A DNA stretch of 64,000 nucleotides from Anaerobiospirillum sp. NML120449 (GCF_023051105.1 NZ_JALKIL010000001.1:1-64000); one strand, 5' to 3'; numbered from the stretch's first letter, positions 1 through 10,304 are shown. The notes: generated from the sequence alone by a model not told the origin. Made by a program: numbers and translations.

Positions 1-590
1 TCGATGAAGTTGGAGTCGATGATGGAGCCGGCAATACCCATGCAGATAGAACCAATCTGCAGGTAGCTCTTGCCGCGCATCTGAGCGGCAGCAATGGCGG
101 CGCGGCCAAAGCGCAGAATCTTTTCCTGTACATCCTCAGGAATGGAGGTGTCATCAGCGTCCTGAACTTCGTGACCGTAGATACCAAAAGCAGGCAGACC
201 CTTCTGGGCGTGACCGGCCAGAACAGCGGCAAGGTAAACAGCACCTGGACGCTCAGTACCGTTAAAGCCCCAGACACCCTTGATGGTGTGCTTATCCATG
301 TCCATGGTCTCGGAGCCGTAGCACCAGCATGGGGTAACAGTCAGGGTTACATCAACACCCTCACGGCGGAACTTCTCGGCGCAGGCAGCAGCCTCAGGAA
401 CACGGCCGATAGTGGTATCAGCGATAATCACCTCAACTGGAGTACCGTCAGCATACTTGAGGTTGGAACGCAGCAGGTCGGCAGCGCTCTTTGCCATGTT
501 CATGGTCTGCTCTTCGAGAGACTCACGAACCTTCAGTGGGCCACGACGGCCATCGATAGTAGGACGAATACCAATCTTAGGATGTGACAT
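1..590 (-). CDS. fucI: L-fucose isomerase, N-terminal part (cut by window edge)
   Basis: FucI converts L-fucose to L-fuculose (also D-arabinose to D-ribulose) in the cytoplasm, the first step of fucose catabolism. The window holds only the first ~196 residues; the rest lies beyond base 1. The start reads [20 protein letters not shown], the conserved FucI opening, followed by [41 protein letters not shown] and [13 protein letters not shown], all hallmark blocks of the N-terminal domains. The start at 590 is preceded by an AAGG ribosome site about 8 nt away. It is the last visible gene of a minus-strand series fucP, kinase, fucI, separated from the kinase by a 363-bp repeat-bearing gap. The family assignment is firm; operon membership is inferred from orientation. 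Confidence 0.96.
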   Translation of the reverse strand, partial: MSHPKIGIRPTIDGRRGPLKVRESLEEQTMNMAKSAADLLRSNLKYADGTPVEVIIADTTIGRVPEAAACAEKFRREGVDVTLTVTPCWCYGSETMDMDKHTIKGVWGFNGTERPGAVYLAAVLAGHAQKGLPAFGIYGHEVQDADDTSIPEDVQEKILRFGRAAIAAAQMRGKSYLQIGSICMGIAGSIIDSNFI

Positions 591-953
591 GATGATTACC
601 TTACATTGCATACTGCATCAGGGCAGTGTTTGAATACATTCCCGGGCAGTGACAGGCTGTGCTGTAAATGCCTGATATCAGGTCGGGCAGCCGGTATCAT
701 TGCTCTGTTGTGACAGCTCAGTGCTCTGCGCCCCAGGGCGCATTGCATCTTCAGAAGCAGTGCTCCTGCGTATTGCATCTTCAGAACCTGTGGTCCCGTT
801 GCTTTACATCTTCAGAACCTGTGGTCCTGGCGCTTTGCGCTGTGCTGTCAGTACCGCAGCGGCTGCTGATACAGCCCTGGCCGTTGCGGTAGCAGTGCAG
901 ACCTGTGGTCTTTACTGCTATTGCTGTCTGTTATGGCAGCTCAAGGCCTCAAA
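591..953. other. Gap between fucI and the sugar kinase
   Basis: No gene is supported here. The gap holds a short degenerate tandem repeat near 746-830 and otherwise GC-rich sequence. No clear terminator is visible, so read-through from the kinase into fucI is possible. Confidence 0.6.
746..837. repeat. Degenerate ~30-bp tandem repeat, about 3 copies
   Basis: The string CATCTTCAGAA recurs at 746, 776 and 807 (periods 30 and 31). The last two copies continue identically through CCTGTGGTCC. It is one of many private minisatellites in this window. Confidence 0.7.
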
Positions 954-2384
954 TCAGGCCTGTGGGTGATAAATCTTGAACTCGGAGGACTCAAGAATGA
1001 CACGGCGGCCTTCCTCAAGATCCTTAAATTCGCCAAGTCCCAGCTTCTGAGCCAGGAGGTTGCCATAAGCTGTGGCTTCCATTGGACCTGCAACTACCTC
1101 AAGGCCGGTTACAGTTGCTACCAGCTGGCACAGGAATGAAGACTGGGTGCCGCCGCCAATCATGTGCAGGCGGGTGAACTTTCTGCCCATGATGGACTCA
1201 ATGTCCTGCAGGGTTGAGTGGTACTTGTGAGCCAGGGAGAGGTAAATCACTCTGAAGTAGTCAAATGGGTGCTCAAAGCCGCTGCCCAGCAGTGAGTTAA
1301 TGGCTTCAATTACGTCAAATTCGTTCTGGGCAAAGACAGGGGCATCAACATCAACCCAGCTGTCAACCTTGCTTGAGCTTACCCATGCGGTGATTTCATC
1401 AAATGGAATCTTGCGGTTTTCACGTTCTTCAAGCTGGGTCTTTAACATTTCAAGAATGTACAGACCTGTGATGTTCTTGAAGAACATATTTGAGCCGCCA
1501 AAGCCGGTTTCATTGGTCAGGTTGCGCTCAAAAGCAGCTTCACTGATAACAGGCTCGTCGGTAAGGCCGCCAATCAGGGACCAGGTGCCGCAGGAGAGGA
1601 AAGCGGTATTGCGATCGGTATAGGCTTCAGTAAGCAGTACGGCGCTGGCGGTGTCATGGGAGGCACAGGCTATAACCTTGATGTCTCTGTTGAGCTCACG
1701 CAGCTCAGGGATCAGGCTGTTTTTGATGGAGCCTACGGTTTCAGTAGGGTAGATGACAGGAGCAAAAATGCTCTCGTCGATATTCCAGGCATTGAGAATG
1801 GCTGGTGAGAAATTGCGGCTGCGCAGATCAAGAATCTGTGAGGTTGAAGCAATGGTCAGCTCGGCGCGCTTTTCACCTGTGAGCATGTAGTTGAGCAGAT
1901 CTGGCAGGAAAAGCAGTTTGTCGATCTTCTGCCAGGTACCGGCAGCATCCTTGCCCTCATCTGCATCTTTCTTTAAGACCAGCAGCTGGAACAGGGAGTT
2001 TATGGACATGATCTGATTGCCGGTGGCCATGAAGATGTCCTTGAGGCTCATGCTCTGCTGGGCAAAATCATAGCCTTCATTATGGCGGGCATCACGGTAG
2101 GAAACAGGGTTTGCCAGCAGGCTGCCGTCCTTGCCGGTAAGACCGAAGTCAACACCCCAAGTGTTTACGGCAATGGAGGAGATTTCGTGGGCGTGAGCAT
2201 TAATGGTCTCTACCACCTTGTTAACAATCTTGTCCCATTCCCAGCGGCTGCGGCCATCTTCCATAACGCGCTGATGAGACATACGCATCACCTCTTTAGT
2301 GGTGAAACGTCCGTCTTCAACAGCTCCAAGAATGGCACGGATTGAGGTTGCGCCGAAATCAAATGCTAAAGAATACTGAGCCAT
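954..2384 (-). CDS. Rhamnulokinase-type FGGY kinase, probable L-fuculokinase
   Basis: FGGY-family carbohydrate kinase of 476 aa. Between the fucose permease and fucose isomerase genes it most likely phosphorylates L-fuculose to L-fuculose-1-phosphate. The opening YSLAFDFGATSIRAIL is the phosphate-1 nucleotide loop, and VNTWGVDFGLTGKDG, NPVSYRDAR, ASHDTASAVL, SCGTWSLIGG and LHMIGGGTQSSFLCQL follow the order seen in RhaB rather than in enteric FucK. The ATG at 2384 is preferred over an in-frame start 54 nt upstream because a CCGGAGG ribosome site sits about 8 nt before it. Specificity cannot be settled from sequence: rhamnulose and fuculose kinases share this architecture, and only the neighbours favour fuculose. 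Confidence 0.85.
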   Translation of the reverse strand: MAQYSLAFDFGATSIRAILGAVEDGRFTTKEVMRMSHQRVMEDGRSRWEWDKIVNKVVETINAHAHEISSIAVNTWGVDFGLTGKDGSLLANPVSYRDARHNEGYDFAQQSMSLKDIFMATGNQIMSINSLFQLLVLKKDADEGKDAAGTWQKIDKLLFLPDLLNYMLTGEKRAELTIASTSQILDLRSRNFSPAILNAWNIDESIFAPVIYPTETVGSIKNSLIPELRELNRDIKVIACASHDTASAVLLTEAYTDRNTAFLSCGTWSLIGGLTDEPVISEAAFERNLTNETGFGGSNMFFKNITGLYILEMLKTQLEERENRKIPFDEITAWVSSSKVDSWVDVDAPVFAQNEFDVIEAINSLLGSGFEHPFDYFRVIYLSLAHKYHSTLQDIESIMGRKFTRLHMIGGGTQSSFLCQLVATVTGLEVVAGPMEATAYGNLLAQKLGLGEFKDLEEGRRVILESSEFKIYHPQA

Positions 2385-2980
2385 AATTCCAATCCTCCGG
2401 GGCTGCTGCAGTGCTGTAACAGCTTCTTGCTGCAGCATGATGCCTGGATTTAAAAGAAGTCTGTGTACCTGATCAGGGCGTTATTTTTGTGCTTACAGCT
2501 GCATTTTTTCAGATCTGAAGCTGCATCCCTGCCGGTATGAAACGGGTAACCATTGCCAGCACCTCTTCACATGGAGCCTGACTGAGCCTGCAGGGCTCAA
2601 ACATGCCCCTGCAGAGCTGGTCTGCAGGAACATGGGCTTGTGTGTGTGTTTGAGTGTGTTGGAGGGTGACTTTCCTTAAGCTTTAGATGTTTAAGGCCTG
2701 TGGATGGCATCCACCTGTGCGCAGCTGGGCAGGCTGTAAGGCTTGCTCATACTGCCGGCTGGTCACTTTGCCTGGTACTCTGCAACCTCTTGAGGCTGTC
2801 ATGTGGGACTGCCCGGATAAGCAGCTGCAGAGCTGGTGTTGGTTAATCGTAAAGAGTTCTGCGCACTCTCAGGAAAAAACCGCATTTGTTCCGGCTTTTT
2901 CCTGAGAGGCCTCGATTTTTATACCATCAAGGCCCCGCAGATGACCAGGACTTATTCCCGGCCTGTGATCTGTGTCTTAA
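2385..2980. other. Gap between fucP and the sugar kinase
   Basis: About 600 bp without a supportable gene. It contains a 12-bp-arm inverted repeat at 2867-2907 close to the fucP stop. The remainder is unremarkable. Confidence 0.6.
2867..2907 (-). terminator. Inverted repeat downstream of fucP, possible attenuator or terminator
   Basis: Arms TCTCAGGAAAAA (2867-2878) and TTTTTCCTGAGA (2896-2907) pair perfectly across a 17-nt loop, about 75 nt past the fucP stop. There is no T-run immediately after it in the minus direction, so termination is uncertain; it may be a processing or attenuation hairpin between fucP and the kinase. Confidence 0.4.
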
Positions 2981-4312
2981 TTAGCTCTTTTTGGAGTTAA
3001 ACAGGGCGTAAACGAAGATTACAGCCATGCAGACAAAGGCGGTGAAGTAAGAGGAGCGTACTGCTGCTTCCTCACCGGAGAAACCTGGAACCATGAAAGC
3101 CAGAGTTGAGTTGTCGATGAATGAACCCATGATTGGGGTGATGACAGCGCCACCGATGATGGCCATGATTAAGCCGGCTGCGCCTAACTTTACGTCATCA
3201 CCAAGACCGCGCAGAGCGATACCGTAGATGGTTGGGAACATTAAGGACATGCAGGCTGAGATTAACATCAGGCAGATAATTGAGACGCCGGATGGAAGAT
3301 ATATAGTACCAAGGGTTACAGCCATACCAGCGGCGGCTACAGCAGCCATGAGGCGTGGAGCGTGGATGTACTTCATAAGCCAGGTGCATACCCAGCGGGC
3401 GCCTACGAACATGAATACAGCGTAGATGTAGAAGTCAACGGCTTCGTGCTCAACCATGTCGGTCAGGGCCATGATGTACTTGATCATCCAGGTCCAGACG
3501 GCAATCTGCATACCTACGTAGAAGAACTGGCTGATTACGCCGAATACGTAACGCTTGTTGGACATCAGGTTGGACAGTGAGCCCATGAAGTTGATGTCAT
3601 TGCCGCTATCCTTGAGATCAGACTTCTGACGGAAGAAGAAGGCCCAGATAACGAGAGCAATGGCAATCAGACCAACGTATGGAACACATACCCAGAACAG
3701 CTCGCCTACGCGTATGGAGCTTAACTCTGATGCGCTCATCTCAAGACGCTCTTCATAAGTAGCAGGGTTGAGGTGGGCAAGAATTACAAACTTGGCAAGG
3801 AACAGGCCCATGATGGAGCCTACTGGATTGAAAGCCTGAGCGAAGTTAATGCGGCGGATGGCAGTCTCTTCAGAGCCAAGGGCAATGACATATGGGTTAC
3901 AGGTAGTTTCCAGTACGGACAGACCGCCAGCCAGAATAAAGATGGATACGAGGAAGATGTCGTAAACCTGGAAAATGGCGGCTGGAATATAGCCCAGGGC
4001 ACCGATAATGTAGAAGCCCAGACCAATTAACACACCGTGACGGAAAGAGTACTTCTTAATAATGAGTGCTGCAGGGATGGCCAGACAGGCATAGGCACCA
4101 TAGAAGGCAATCTGAACAAGCGAGGAGTCAACAGCTGACATCATGAAGATTTTGCCAAAGGCAGGTACCAGGTTGTCAGTGATGTTGTTGAGCAGGCCCC
4201 ACAGGACGAAGCAGGAGACCAGCATGAAGAAGATGACTTTCTTATCGGCTGGTACTACATCATCATTAGGCTTACTTGCCGGATTAAGATCCATTTTAGC
4301 GGCGCTTTCCAT
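2981..4312 (-). CDS. fucP: L-fucose:H+ symporter
   Basis: Inner-membrane major facilitator superfamily permease of 443 aa that imports L-fucose with protons. After a hydrophilic N-terminus (about 25 residues) come roughly twelve hydrophobic spans. FVLWGLLNNITDNLVPAFGK in the first span and GGLSVLETTCNPYVIALG in the fourth to fifth span region match the FucP family: the FWGxxNNxxD and ETxxNPY blocks that line the sugar and proton path. The start at 4312 has an AAGAGG ribosome site 7 nt upstream. It is the first gene of the minus-strand fucose series and is preceded by a 3-kb gap with candidate operator sequences at 4394-4418 and 4755-4823. Family assignment is strong; the exact sugar is supported by fucI nearby. 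Confidence 0.95.
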   Translation of the reverse strand: MESAAKMDLNPASKPNDDVVPADKKVIFFMLVSCFVLWGLLNNITDNLVPAFGKIFMMSAVDSSLVQIAFYGAYACLAIPAALIIKKYSFRHGVLIGLGFYIIGALGYIPAAIFQVYDIFLVSIFILAGGLSVLETTCNPYVIALGSEETAIRRINFAQAFNPVGSIMGLFLAKFVILAHLNPATYEERLEMSASELSSIRVGELFWVCVPYVGLIAIALVIWAFFFRQKSDLKDSGNDINFMGSLSNLMSNKRYVFGVISQFFYVGMQIAVWTWMIKYIMALTDMVEHEAVDFYIYAVFMFVGARWVCTWLMKYIHAPRLMAAVAAAGMAVTLGTIYLPSGVSIICLMLISACMSLMFPTIYGIALRGLGDDVKLGAAGLIMAIIGGAVITPIMGSFIDNSTLAFMVPGFSGEEAAVRSSYFTAFVCMAVIFVYALFNSKKS

Positions 4313-4393
4313 ATCAAAACCTCTTGTGACAATTCCACTTTCTTAAGAGTTGCTGCAGGTGCTGTGACCTCTCTTAAGGCTTTACCCTTATAT

Positions 4394-4418
4394 AAGTCAT
4401 GGGCTGTGCCTATGACTT
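4394..4418 (-). promoter_or_regulatory. Interrupted palindrome at the putative fucP promoter
   Basis: AAGTCAT and ATGACTT form 7-bp arms, with an inner GGC/GCC pair, in a 25-bp dyad. Directly beside it in the fucP direction is TATATAAG, a plausible -10 about 75 nt before the fucP start. The dyad would overlap the promoter, as expected for an operator. This is a sequence observation; the regulator is unknown. Confidence 0.4.
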
Positions 4419-4754
4419 GAGGGCGGGCAGTTCGGAGGGCTCATCTGAGCGGTCCGGCAAAGTAACTGCCATATGACCAGGAAACCTTGCAGGGCGGCAT
4501 TTCTTTTCTGTTATCAATGCAGCGTGGCTGCCTGCCTTTTACCTGCTGTCCGATATCTTGTATAAGACGTCTGAGCTTTATCTGCACCGGGGCTTTGTAA
4601 ATCTTCGGTAAATTTATTAAATGCTCCAAGGCAGATGATAAAGTTCAAACTACTTTGAATCTTGCTTTTTGTCTGAACGATAAAGCTTAAAAATATCGGC
4701 TTCGTTCGGAGTGCTTCCATGTGAGGTCATGGTCATTATGGATTTTTCAAACCC

Positions 4755-4823
4755 GTGCAACTTGCACTTTTTTCATGGATATTGGTAATTTATTTAAATA
4801 ATTTCACTTTTTTCTACCAATAT
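4755..4823. promoter_or_regulatory. Cluster of palindromes and direct repeats, candidate regulator sites upstream of fucP
   Basis: Three overlapping signals occur within 70 bp. GTGCAAcTTGCAC (4755-4767) is a perfect 13-bp palindrome. CACTTTTTTC occurs at 4765-4774 and again at 4805-4814, exactly 40 bp apart, close to four helical turns. ATATTGGTA (4779-4787) is the inverse of TACCAATAT (4815-4823). Direct repeats are typical of AraC-family sites, and the nearest unassigned regulator is the AraC-type gene at 7369. Confidence 0.45.
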
Positions 4824-5915
4824 GGCCTTTAAACCATAACTGCTTTATCCAGGGCAGAAAAAGCGTTTTCAGAACTTCCTGAGAATAGCTGACAGGGTCT
4901 GATAATCATTTACTACCAGAAATAAAAATAAAGGACCAAAAGAAAGTGCTTTATGACAAAGTGCGTGTTAATCGTATTTAGAGCTTCGATCTTTGTCCAA
5001 CGTTAGCTTTGGCTTACTGAAGTTTGTCTGAACTTTTGCATGATCTGCGTCACATAAATGAGGATAGAAGAGATTCAAAAAAAGACTTTCATTTATTCCC
5101 AATACAATGTTAAAAAATTACCAAATTGCCTGATGATAATTTGAATCAATATGTATTTAATCAATTTCCAAAATAAAGACTAAATTGAGTCACAGATCAC
5201 AATTTATTCTGTAAATTTCACCATGTTAAGGCAGGGAATTTCACTCAACTGTATTTTGTACATTTGGGCATGTTTTGAACGTGAACTGACACTCAGACCT
5301 GAGTTGCCATGTAAGCACTCTCCAGACCTTGTTTGTGCAGGCTATTCATACAGTGTGCACGGGCCCGCCGCAATGGTAAAAGCTGTGCTGTTGTATAAAC
5401 AGGAAAAATAAGCCTGTTTACAACGTCCATTTTATGGGGCTGAAAACGACAATGTGCGTGAACACAGCACAGAGTACAGGTGGGCATATAACTGACAGAA
5501 CCTGCTGAACTGGTATTTAACGCAGGTCCTTTTTCGTTTTACATTTGTTGATTGACTTTACATTGATATCATCTTGTATACAGGTAAAGCCCCATGGGCG
5601 GGCATATCCGGCATATGGCTGTTTGACCGCAAAGCACATAATTAGCAAATTAAGAGCTGACCCAAGGCAGGTTAAATTTTGTGCAAATACCAGTAAGGTA
5701 GTGACCGCCACTGCACATACTCTTAATATGGCTGCCAGTGCCCACAAACCATCCCATACACCAGGTCACACAAGGTCCCGGTACTGCTCTGCCATACAGG
5801 TGCGCTGCCCGAGCAGAAAGTCCCGCCAGCCCCGGCTGGCCGCCCCGGCATCATCCACAATAGACCTGCTCACATGCACCTGCCTCATAAGGCTTAAACC
5901 GTACTGACAGGGAGC

Positions 5916-6055
5916 ATCTTCTTCCATCATGAGCCAGCATGACACGCAGGATCTCCGCTCTCCATGAGCCTGCCTGACACGCAGGATCTTCGCTCTCCAT
6001 GAGCCTGCCTGACAGGCAGCAGCTTCGCTCTTCTTGAGCCGGCCGCACAGCCGTG
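5916..6055. repeat. 35-bp tandem repeat, 3 to 4 copies
   Basis: Units begin at 5916, 5951, 5986 and, more diverged, 6021. The core CATGAGCCTGCCTGACACGC is nearly identical in the middle copies. Confidence 0.8.
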
Positions 6056-7368
6056 AGCTCCGCCCATAACCGGACGGCTTACTCATGGGCTTAGCCAATA
6101 ACATGACGACTGCCTCAGGGGCGGCGTATCCTGTTAGAGTCATGCATGAGGTTCTGCCAGTGTCTGGCTGGGGTCGGATCCATCGAGCACTGCCCTGGCG
6201 CTTGCATTAGGCTGCCATGACTTGTCCAGGCATTAATGAGTATGCTGTCAGTAATGAATTTCTACGCGTACTGGCAGCCACATTTATGTAAAGGATATGG
6301 CTTAAGAGCCTGAGGTGTTATTTGAACTCAGTAAGGCAATGCCGGCAGCATTCATATAATGGCAAATGACAATCTTTGACTGAATGTAGTCAGGGATCTC
6401 ACTTTGGAGCTGTGCTCACTGGTCTGACACCGTAATCATTTGTTAGGATAAGCCGCAGACTGATTGACCTCAGAGCGCATGGTAGCCATGACACATGGTT
6501 CATTGTGCGTGGCAGCTGTCTCATATTGCATGGTGAACAGCACACGGCCATAGTGCATAGAGCCCGGTTCATTGTGAGCAGCACATAGCCATGGTGCATG
6601 GTGCCCGGTGTATTGAGAACTGCACTTGCTGTAAAGGCAGACTCGTGCTCCAATGAGGCTGGCCTGTCTGGTCATTATTAACTTGTACTTTTTCAGACGA
6701 AAGACGACGGCTGTGTATGATGCTGCGCTTTACTGATGAAGCTTATATGTCTGCAGACTTACTTGAGCGGGATCAGTCGGCCCTGTAATTTCATGATGCT
6801 ATAAGCATCATGCAGGATGCATGGTATGCAGTCCATTTCTCACAGCAGCTTGCGGCAGGTGTTGGGCTGTGCCGGGCTTTGCATGGATGAGCATGGCAGG
6901 TGGCCGTTATTGAGCTGCTTTTGTTACTGTGAAAGTATGTTGTTGCCTCATAAAGTCATAACAACAGGCATCAGGCTTAACAGGGGCAGTCGAATTTGCC
7001 ATAAGGTGGCCATAGTGTGGGGCACCTGAGCAGTGGCCATGGTGTTGACCACTGCTGAATCAATGGCATATGCCACTGAGGCTGTCACAATGTGTACCCA
7101 GGCAGCGGCCATGGTGTGCCCAGGCGGCCTCCATGGGGTGCCCAGGCGGCGGCTACGGACACAGTATGTGAAAGCAGGACAGTCTGGTTGTAATTTGGCG
7201 AGGCGGTTATTGAGTGTTCCGCCCTCAATGCATTGCAGGCTGCTCTGTGTTGCTTTCGGTGTGAGGTAAATTACAGACACACTCTGCAGGCATACACTGC
7301 CTGAGCAGATTAGCAACAGGGCTTAATTATCAGGAAGGTTGTGTGTTATTTGAGGAAAGGAGCTGAGG

Positions 7369-8337
7369 ATGCAGGAGATATTTTTAAAAGAGCTCAAGGA
7401 ACATGGTGACATCTCGTTCCCTTTTGCCTTTTATCATGTAAACAGTTCTCATCCGCGCTACGTGATGGAAACTCACTGGCATGATGAGTGTGAAATCTGC
7501 CGTGTCCTTGATGGCGAGCTGCATGTGACCATTGATGGCAAGAGCTACACCGGCCGTGGCAAAAACGGCAACGGTGATATTTTCATATTTAATCCGGGAT
7601 CCGTACACTCAGCCGAGCCTGTCAACTGTGTCTATGAATGTATGGTATTTGATCTGAACTTCCTGCTGCGTGAGCGTTCGCTGTCCAATACCTTCCTTTA
7701 TTCCATTCTTTACGATCAGCGCAAGTTCACTCCCTATATCCCATACAGCAATGATGATGCTGATGGTGAGGAGAGTATTTTCCAGTCGGTAAACAAGCTA
7801 TTTGCTGTCATCAGGGAGCAGAAAAATGGCTATGAACTTAAGACCTTTGGTCTGATGTACTATCTGCTGGGCATTTTTGAGCACCGCAATCTCTTTTTCA
7901 TGCCGGACAAGACTGGAGATGGCGTTTCCCGTGTGGTGAAAATGCGTCTTGCTCTTTCCTACATTCATCGCAATTACAAGAAGCACATCAGCCTTAAGGA
8001 GCTTTCTGATCTGCTGGAACTTACTCCTCCATCTGTGGTGCGCCTGTTCAGGGATATTATTAACCGCAAGCCTATGGAATACATCAATTCATACCGCATT
8101 CAGTGTGCCATGGAGCTGCTCAAGGATCCCAAGCAGAGCGTAACAGCGGTGGCTTTTGAGTGCGGATTTTCTGATGTTTCCTATTTCACCAAGGTATTTA
8201 AGAAGTTTGCCCGCCAGACTCCGCGCGATTTCATACGCGGTATTCCTGTTGATTACAGCGACCTTGCTGAGAGCCGTGCTGCCCGCACAGGCGATACAGC
8301 TGATGATGACTTTGGAGATGCTGTCACTGTTCGCTGA
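7369..8337 (+). CDS. AraC-family transcriptional regulator with N-terminal cupin
   Basis: Cytoplasmic DNA-binding regulator of 322 aa. Residues ~25-110 form a sugar-sensing cupin (METHWHDECEICRVLDGELH with the HWH-E signature, and FIFNPGSVHSAEP). Residues ~185-295 are the double helix-turn-helix of AraC/XylS proteins: LALSYIHRNYKKHISLKELS, then VAFECGFSDVSYFTKVFKKF and TPRDF. A hydrophilic tail follows. The ATG has GAAAGGAGCTGAGG just upstream. It stands alone on the plus strand, facing away from fucP across a 3-kb gap; control of fucose genes is plausible by proximity and by the direct repeats before fucP, but unproven. It could equally serve distant sugar genes. Confidence 0.9.
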   Translation: MQEIFLKELKEHGDISFPFAFYHVNSSHPRYVMETHWHDECEICRVLDGELHVTIDGKSYTGRGKNGNGDIFIFNPGSVHSAEPVNCVYECMVFDLNFLLRERSLSNTFLYSILYDQRKFTPYIPYSNDDADGEESIFQSVNKLFAVIREQKNGYELKTFGLMYYLLGIFEHRNLFFMPDKTGDGVSRVVKMRLALSYIHRNYKKHISLKELSDLLELTPPSVVRLFRDIINRKPMEYINSYRIQCAMELLKDPKQSVTAVAFECGFSDVSYFTKVFKKFARQTPRDFIRGIPVDYSDLAESRAARTGDTADDDFGDAVTVR

Positions 8338-9476
8338 TCTCAAATCCCTGGCTCAGCATCTTACGTCAACCTTGTGCATGACGCACCCGCATCCGCACAC
8401 AGTTCGGCCTTCTCTTATACACGCCCGTTGAGCAGCCGCCCACGCATGTCGTTCTGCCATGTGCATGCATGCCCGGCCGGCTGCTCACTCGTACTGCTCA
8501 GCTGCGTGTATGCATGCCCGGCCTGCAGCTCACTCGTACTGCTCAGCTGCGTGTATGCATGCCCGGCCTGCAGCCCACGCATGCCGTTCTGCCATGTGCA
8601 TGCATGCCCGGCCGGCTGCTCACTCGTACTGCTCAGCTATGTGCATGCATGCATGCATGTCAAGCTGCCCCACTCATACTTCCCATCCTTCTCTTACTCA
8701 TAACCTCTGAGCAGCTTCCTTCGTATGCGGCCAAAGAATATGATGCCTGATATTTGCTTTACAAAACCTGGGTAATTACCGGTAAGGTAGCAGTCATCAC
8801 TTACTGTCTCGCCTGAGTTAATTCTCAGCAGGGCATTCATAACTCAGTGCCCTGTCGCTGGCTGGGATGTAGCCTCATGTCTCCTCCATCAGATTTGAAG
8901 CGTCAGCAAATCCTGGCCTTTGAGGTCATGGTATTAATTTCTGTGCCATATCCTCATTAACCTGCCTTTACACTGCCCTTCCGTGCCCGCCTTCACTTTA
9001 GCTGGCTTTTACTGTTAATATGCATTGCCTTTACGTACTTGATTAGGAGGCATATGACAGGCAGCTTATACATTACATATTCTGAAACCTGTTATGGTGA
9101 TGCTGGCTTTGAAGTTGCTATGCTTTACATAATATTATGAATAGAATAATGTTGGTTGCATTTCTGTGTATTTTGTAAAGTGCTTATTGTGAATTGTGAA
9201 AGGTGTGAGGGAAACAGGAAGTCTGGTAAAGACAGTCACTGGACTGGTACACAGTGCATGGTGATCGAGTACAGGTGTCGCCTCTGTATGGGGATTAGGA
9301 TGGCGATGTGGGCAGGACTGGGGGTGTACTGGGCAGGGATGTGTAAATTGCAGGGAGGTGTACAGTGCAGGTCAGGGGCTGCTACAGCTGTAGCGGCAAT
9401 ATGAGATTGCGGCAGAATTTTGATGGCAGCTGTAGCAGTTGTCTGTTATGAGGGACGGAAGTCAGGGGCAGTGGCT
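8338..9476. other. Gap after the AraC-type regulator
   Basis: No gene is supported. It holds a 45-bp tandem repeat (8468-8647), a CATG-alternating stretch near 8643-8660, and an AT-rich patch around 9050-9170 with no recognisable coding content. Confidence 0.6.
8468..8647. repeat. 45-bp tandem repeat, 4 copies
   Basis: CATGCCCGGCC begins at 8468, 8513, 8558 and 8603, exactly 45 bp apart. Each copy continues with CTCACTCGTACTGCTCAG or a variant of it. Because 45 is a multiple of three, several frames stay open and give spurious repetitive ORFs. Confidence 0.9.
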
Positions 9477-10304
9477 TTACTTGAGTTTATACTCAAAGTG
9501 CTGATAGTCCTTGGCAGATCTCCAGTTGCCGCCCCAGACAAAGCCCTCTTCTGTAAAGAGCTTGTATGCCAGGTCGTGCTGGTCGATTTTATAAGGAATG
9601 TCAGTGCGGTCCTTACGGTCAAAAGCCCATTGCTGTGCCGTCTCAGGGGCAATAATCCATGAGTCTTCTTTTATCTTTTTGACATAAGGATTGTAAAGAG
9701 GGTTGATATCAATAGCCAGGCCCATACCATGCTTTGAAACTTTGTTTGGGGAATGGGTCATGAAGCGGAAGTTAAATGATGAGCTGTTGTTAGCCTGCAT
9801 GGACAGCTCGTCATTGCCTCCAAAATCATCTATCAGCACCATGCGTTCAATGCGGTAGCCAGCCACATAAAGCTTTTTAAAGATGCGCAGCACCTTGTCT
9901 GCAATAGCTGCATTTACCACCATCTCTCCGCGCTGTGTTTGTCCCATGGCATTGCGGTGGATCATCTTGAGATAGCGCAGCTCACTGCGCTCAAGAGTGC
10001 AGTTTTCCTTCCATGACCTGGTCCACATGCGCACAAAGGTCTCATCTGAGACAGGCTCAGCGCGAAACCATGCATCAAGGCCAAGAAGCTCAATATCAGC
10101 ATCACTGACAATGGTCTGAGCTTTCCATGGGGAAGTGGCCGGATCCATCAGAGGAGCTGCATACTGGGCTCCATTGCTCACAGCTGCGGGTGCAGCTGCA
10201 GCCTCAGCAGGCTGGCTCCACAGGGCAGCTACGCCTGCAGGCAGGGCAACCAGCGACATGCTGGCGGCATAAATAAAACCGGACAGTAAAAGTTTTGCTC
10301 TCAC
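9477..10304 (-). CDS. Exported M15-family zinc peptidase (D-Ala-D-Ala carboxypeptidase-like)
   Basis: 275-aa putative periplasmic peptidoglycan peptidase. Residues 1-~36 form a signal peptide (basic MRAK, long hydrophobic run, AEAAAA processing region). The catalytic region has SKHGMGLAIDINPLYNPY, matching the M15 pattern SxHxxGxAxD, giving H192 and D199 as zinc ligands, and KDYQHFEY near the C-terminus giving H269 with E271 in the usual HxE position. This fits M15 enzymes that trim peptide cross-links of murein. The start is GTG with GGAG and GAGAG upstream. It has no same-strand neighbour within a kilobase. The exact bond cleaved (DD- or LD-) is not decided by the sequence. Confidence 0.82.
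   Translation of the reverse strand: MRAKLLLSGFIYAASMSLVALPAGVAALWSQPAEAAAAPAAVSNGAQYAAPLMDPATSPWKAQTIVSDADIELLGLDAWFRAEPVSDETFVRMWTRSWKENCTLERSELRYLKMIHRNAMGQTQRGEMVVNAAIADKVLRIFKKLYVAGYRIERMVLIDDFGGNDELSMQANNSSSFNFRFMTHSPNKVSKHGMGLAIDINPLYNPYVKKIKEDSWIIAPETAQQWAFDRKDRTDIPYKIDQHDLAYKLFTEEGFVWGGNWRSAKDYQHFEYKLK

Larger units (their letters stand above)
4313..7368. other. 3-kb gap upstream of fucP
   Basis: No gene is supportable. The first kilobase (4380-5230) is AT-rich and holds the likely fucP control region. 5916-6055 carries a 35-bp tandem repeat, and 6464-6620 and 7060-7150 hold loosely repeated segments. Short open frames here lack ribosome sites and recognisable protein sequence. Confidence 0.6.

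Noticed and set aside
8374-8703. Three overlapping repetitive plus-strand frames (VCMPGLQLTRTAQL type)
   Set aside because: The 45-bp array opens all frames at once, a sign of a minisatellite rather than a gene.
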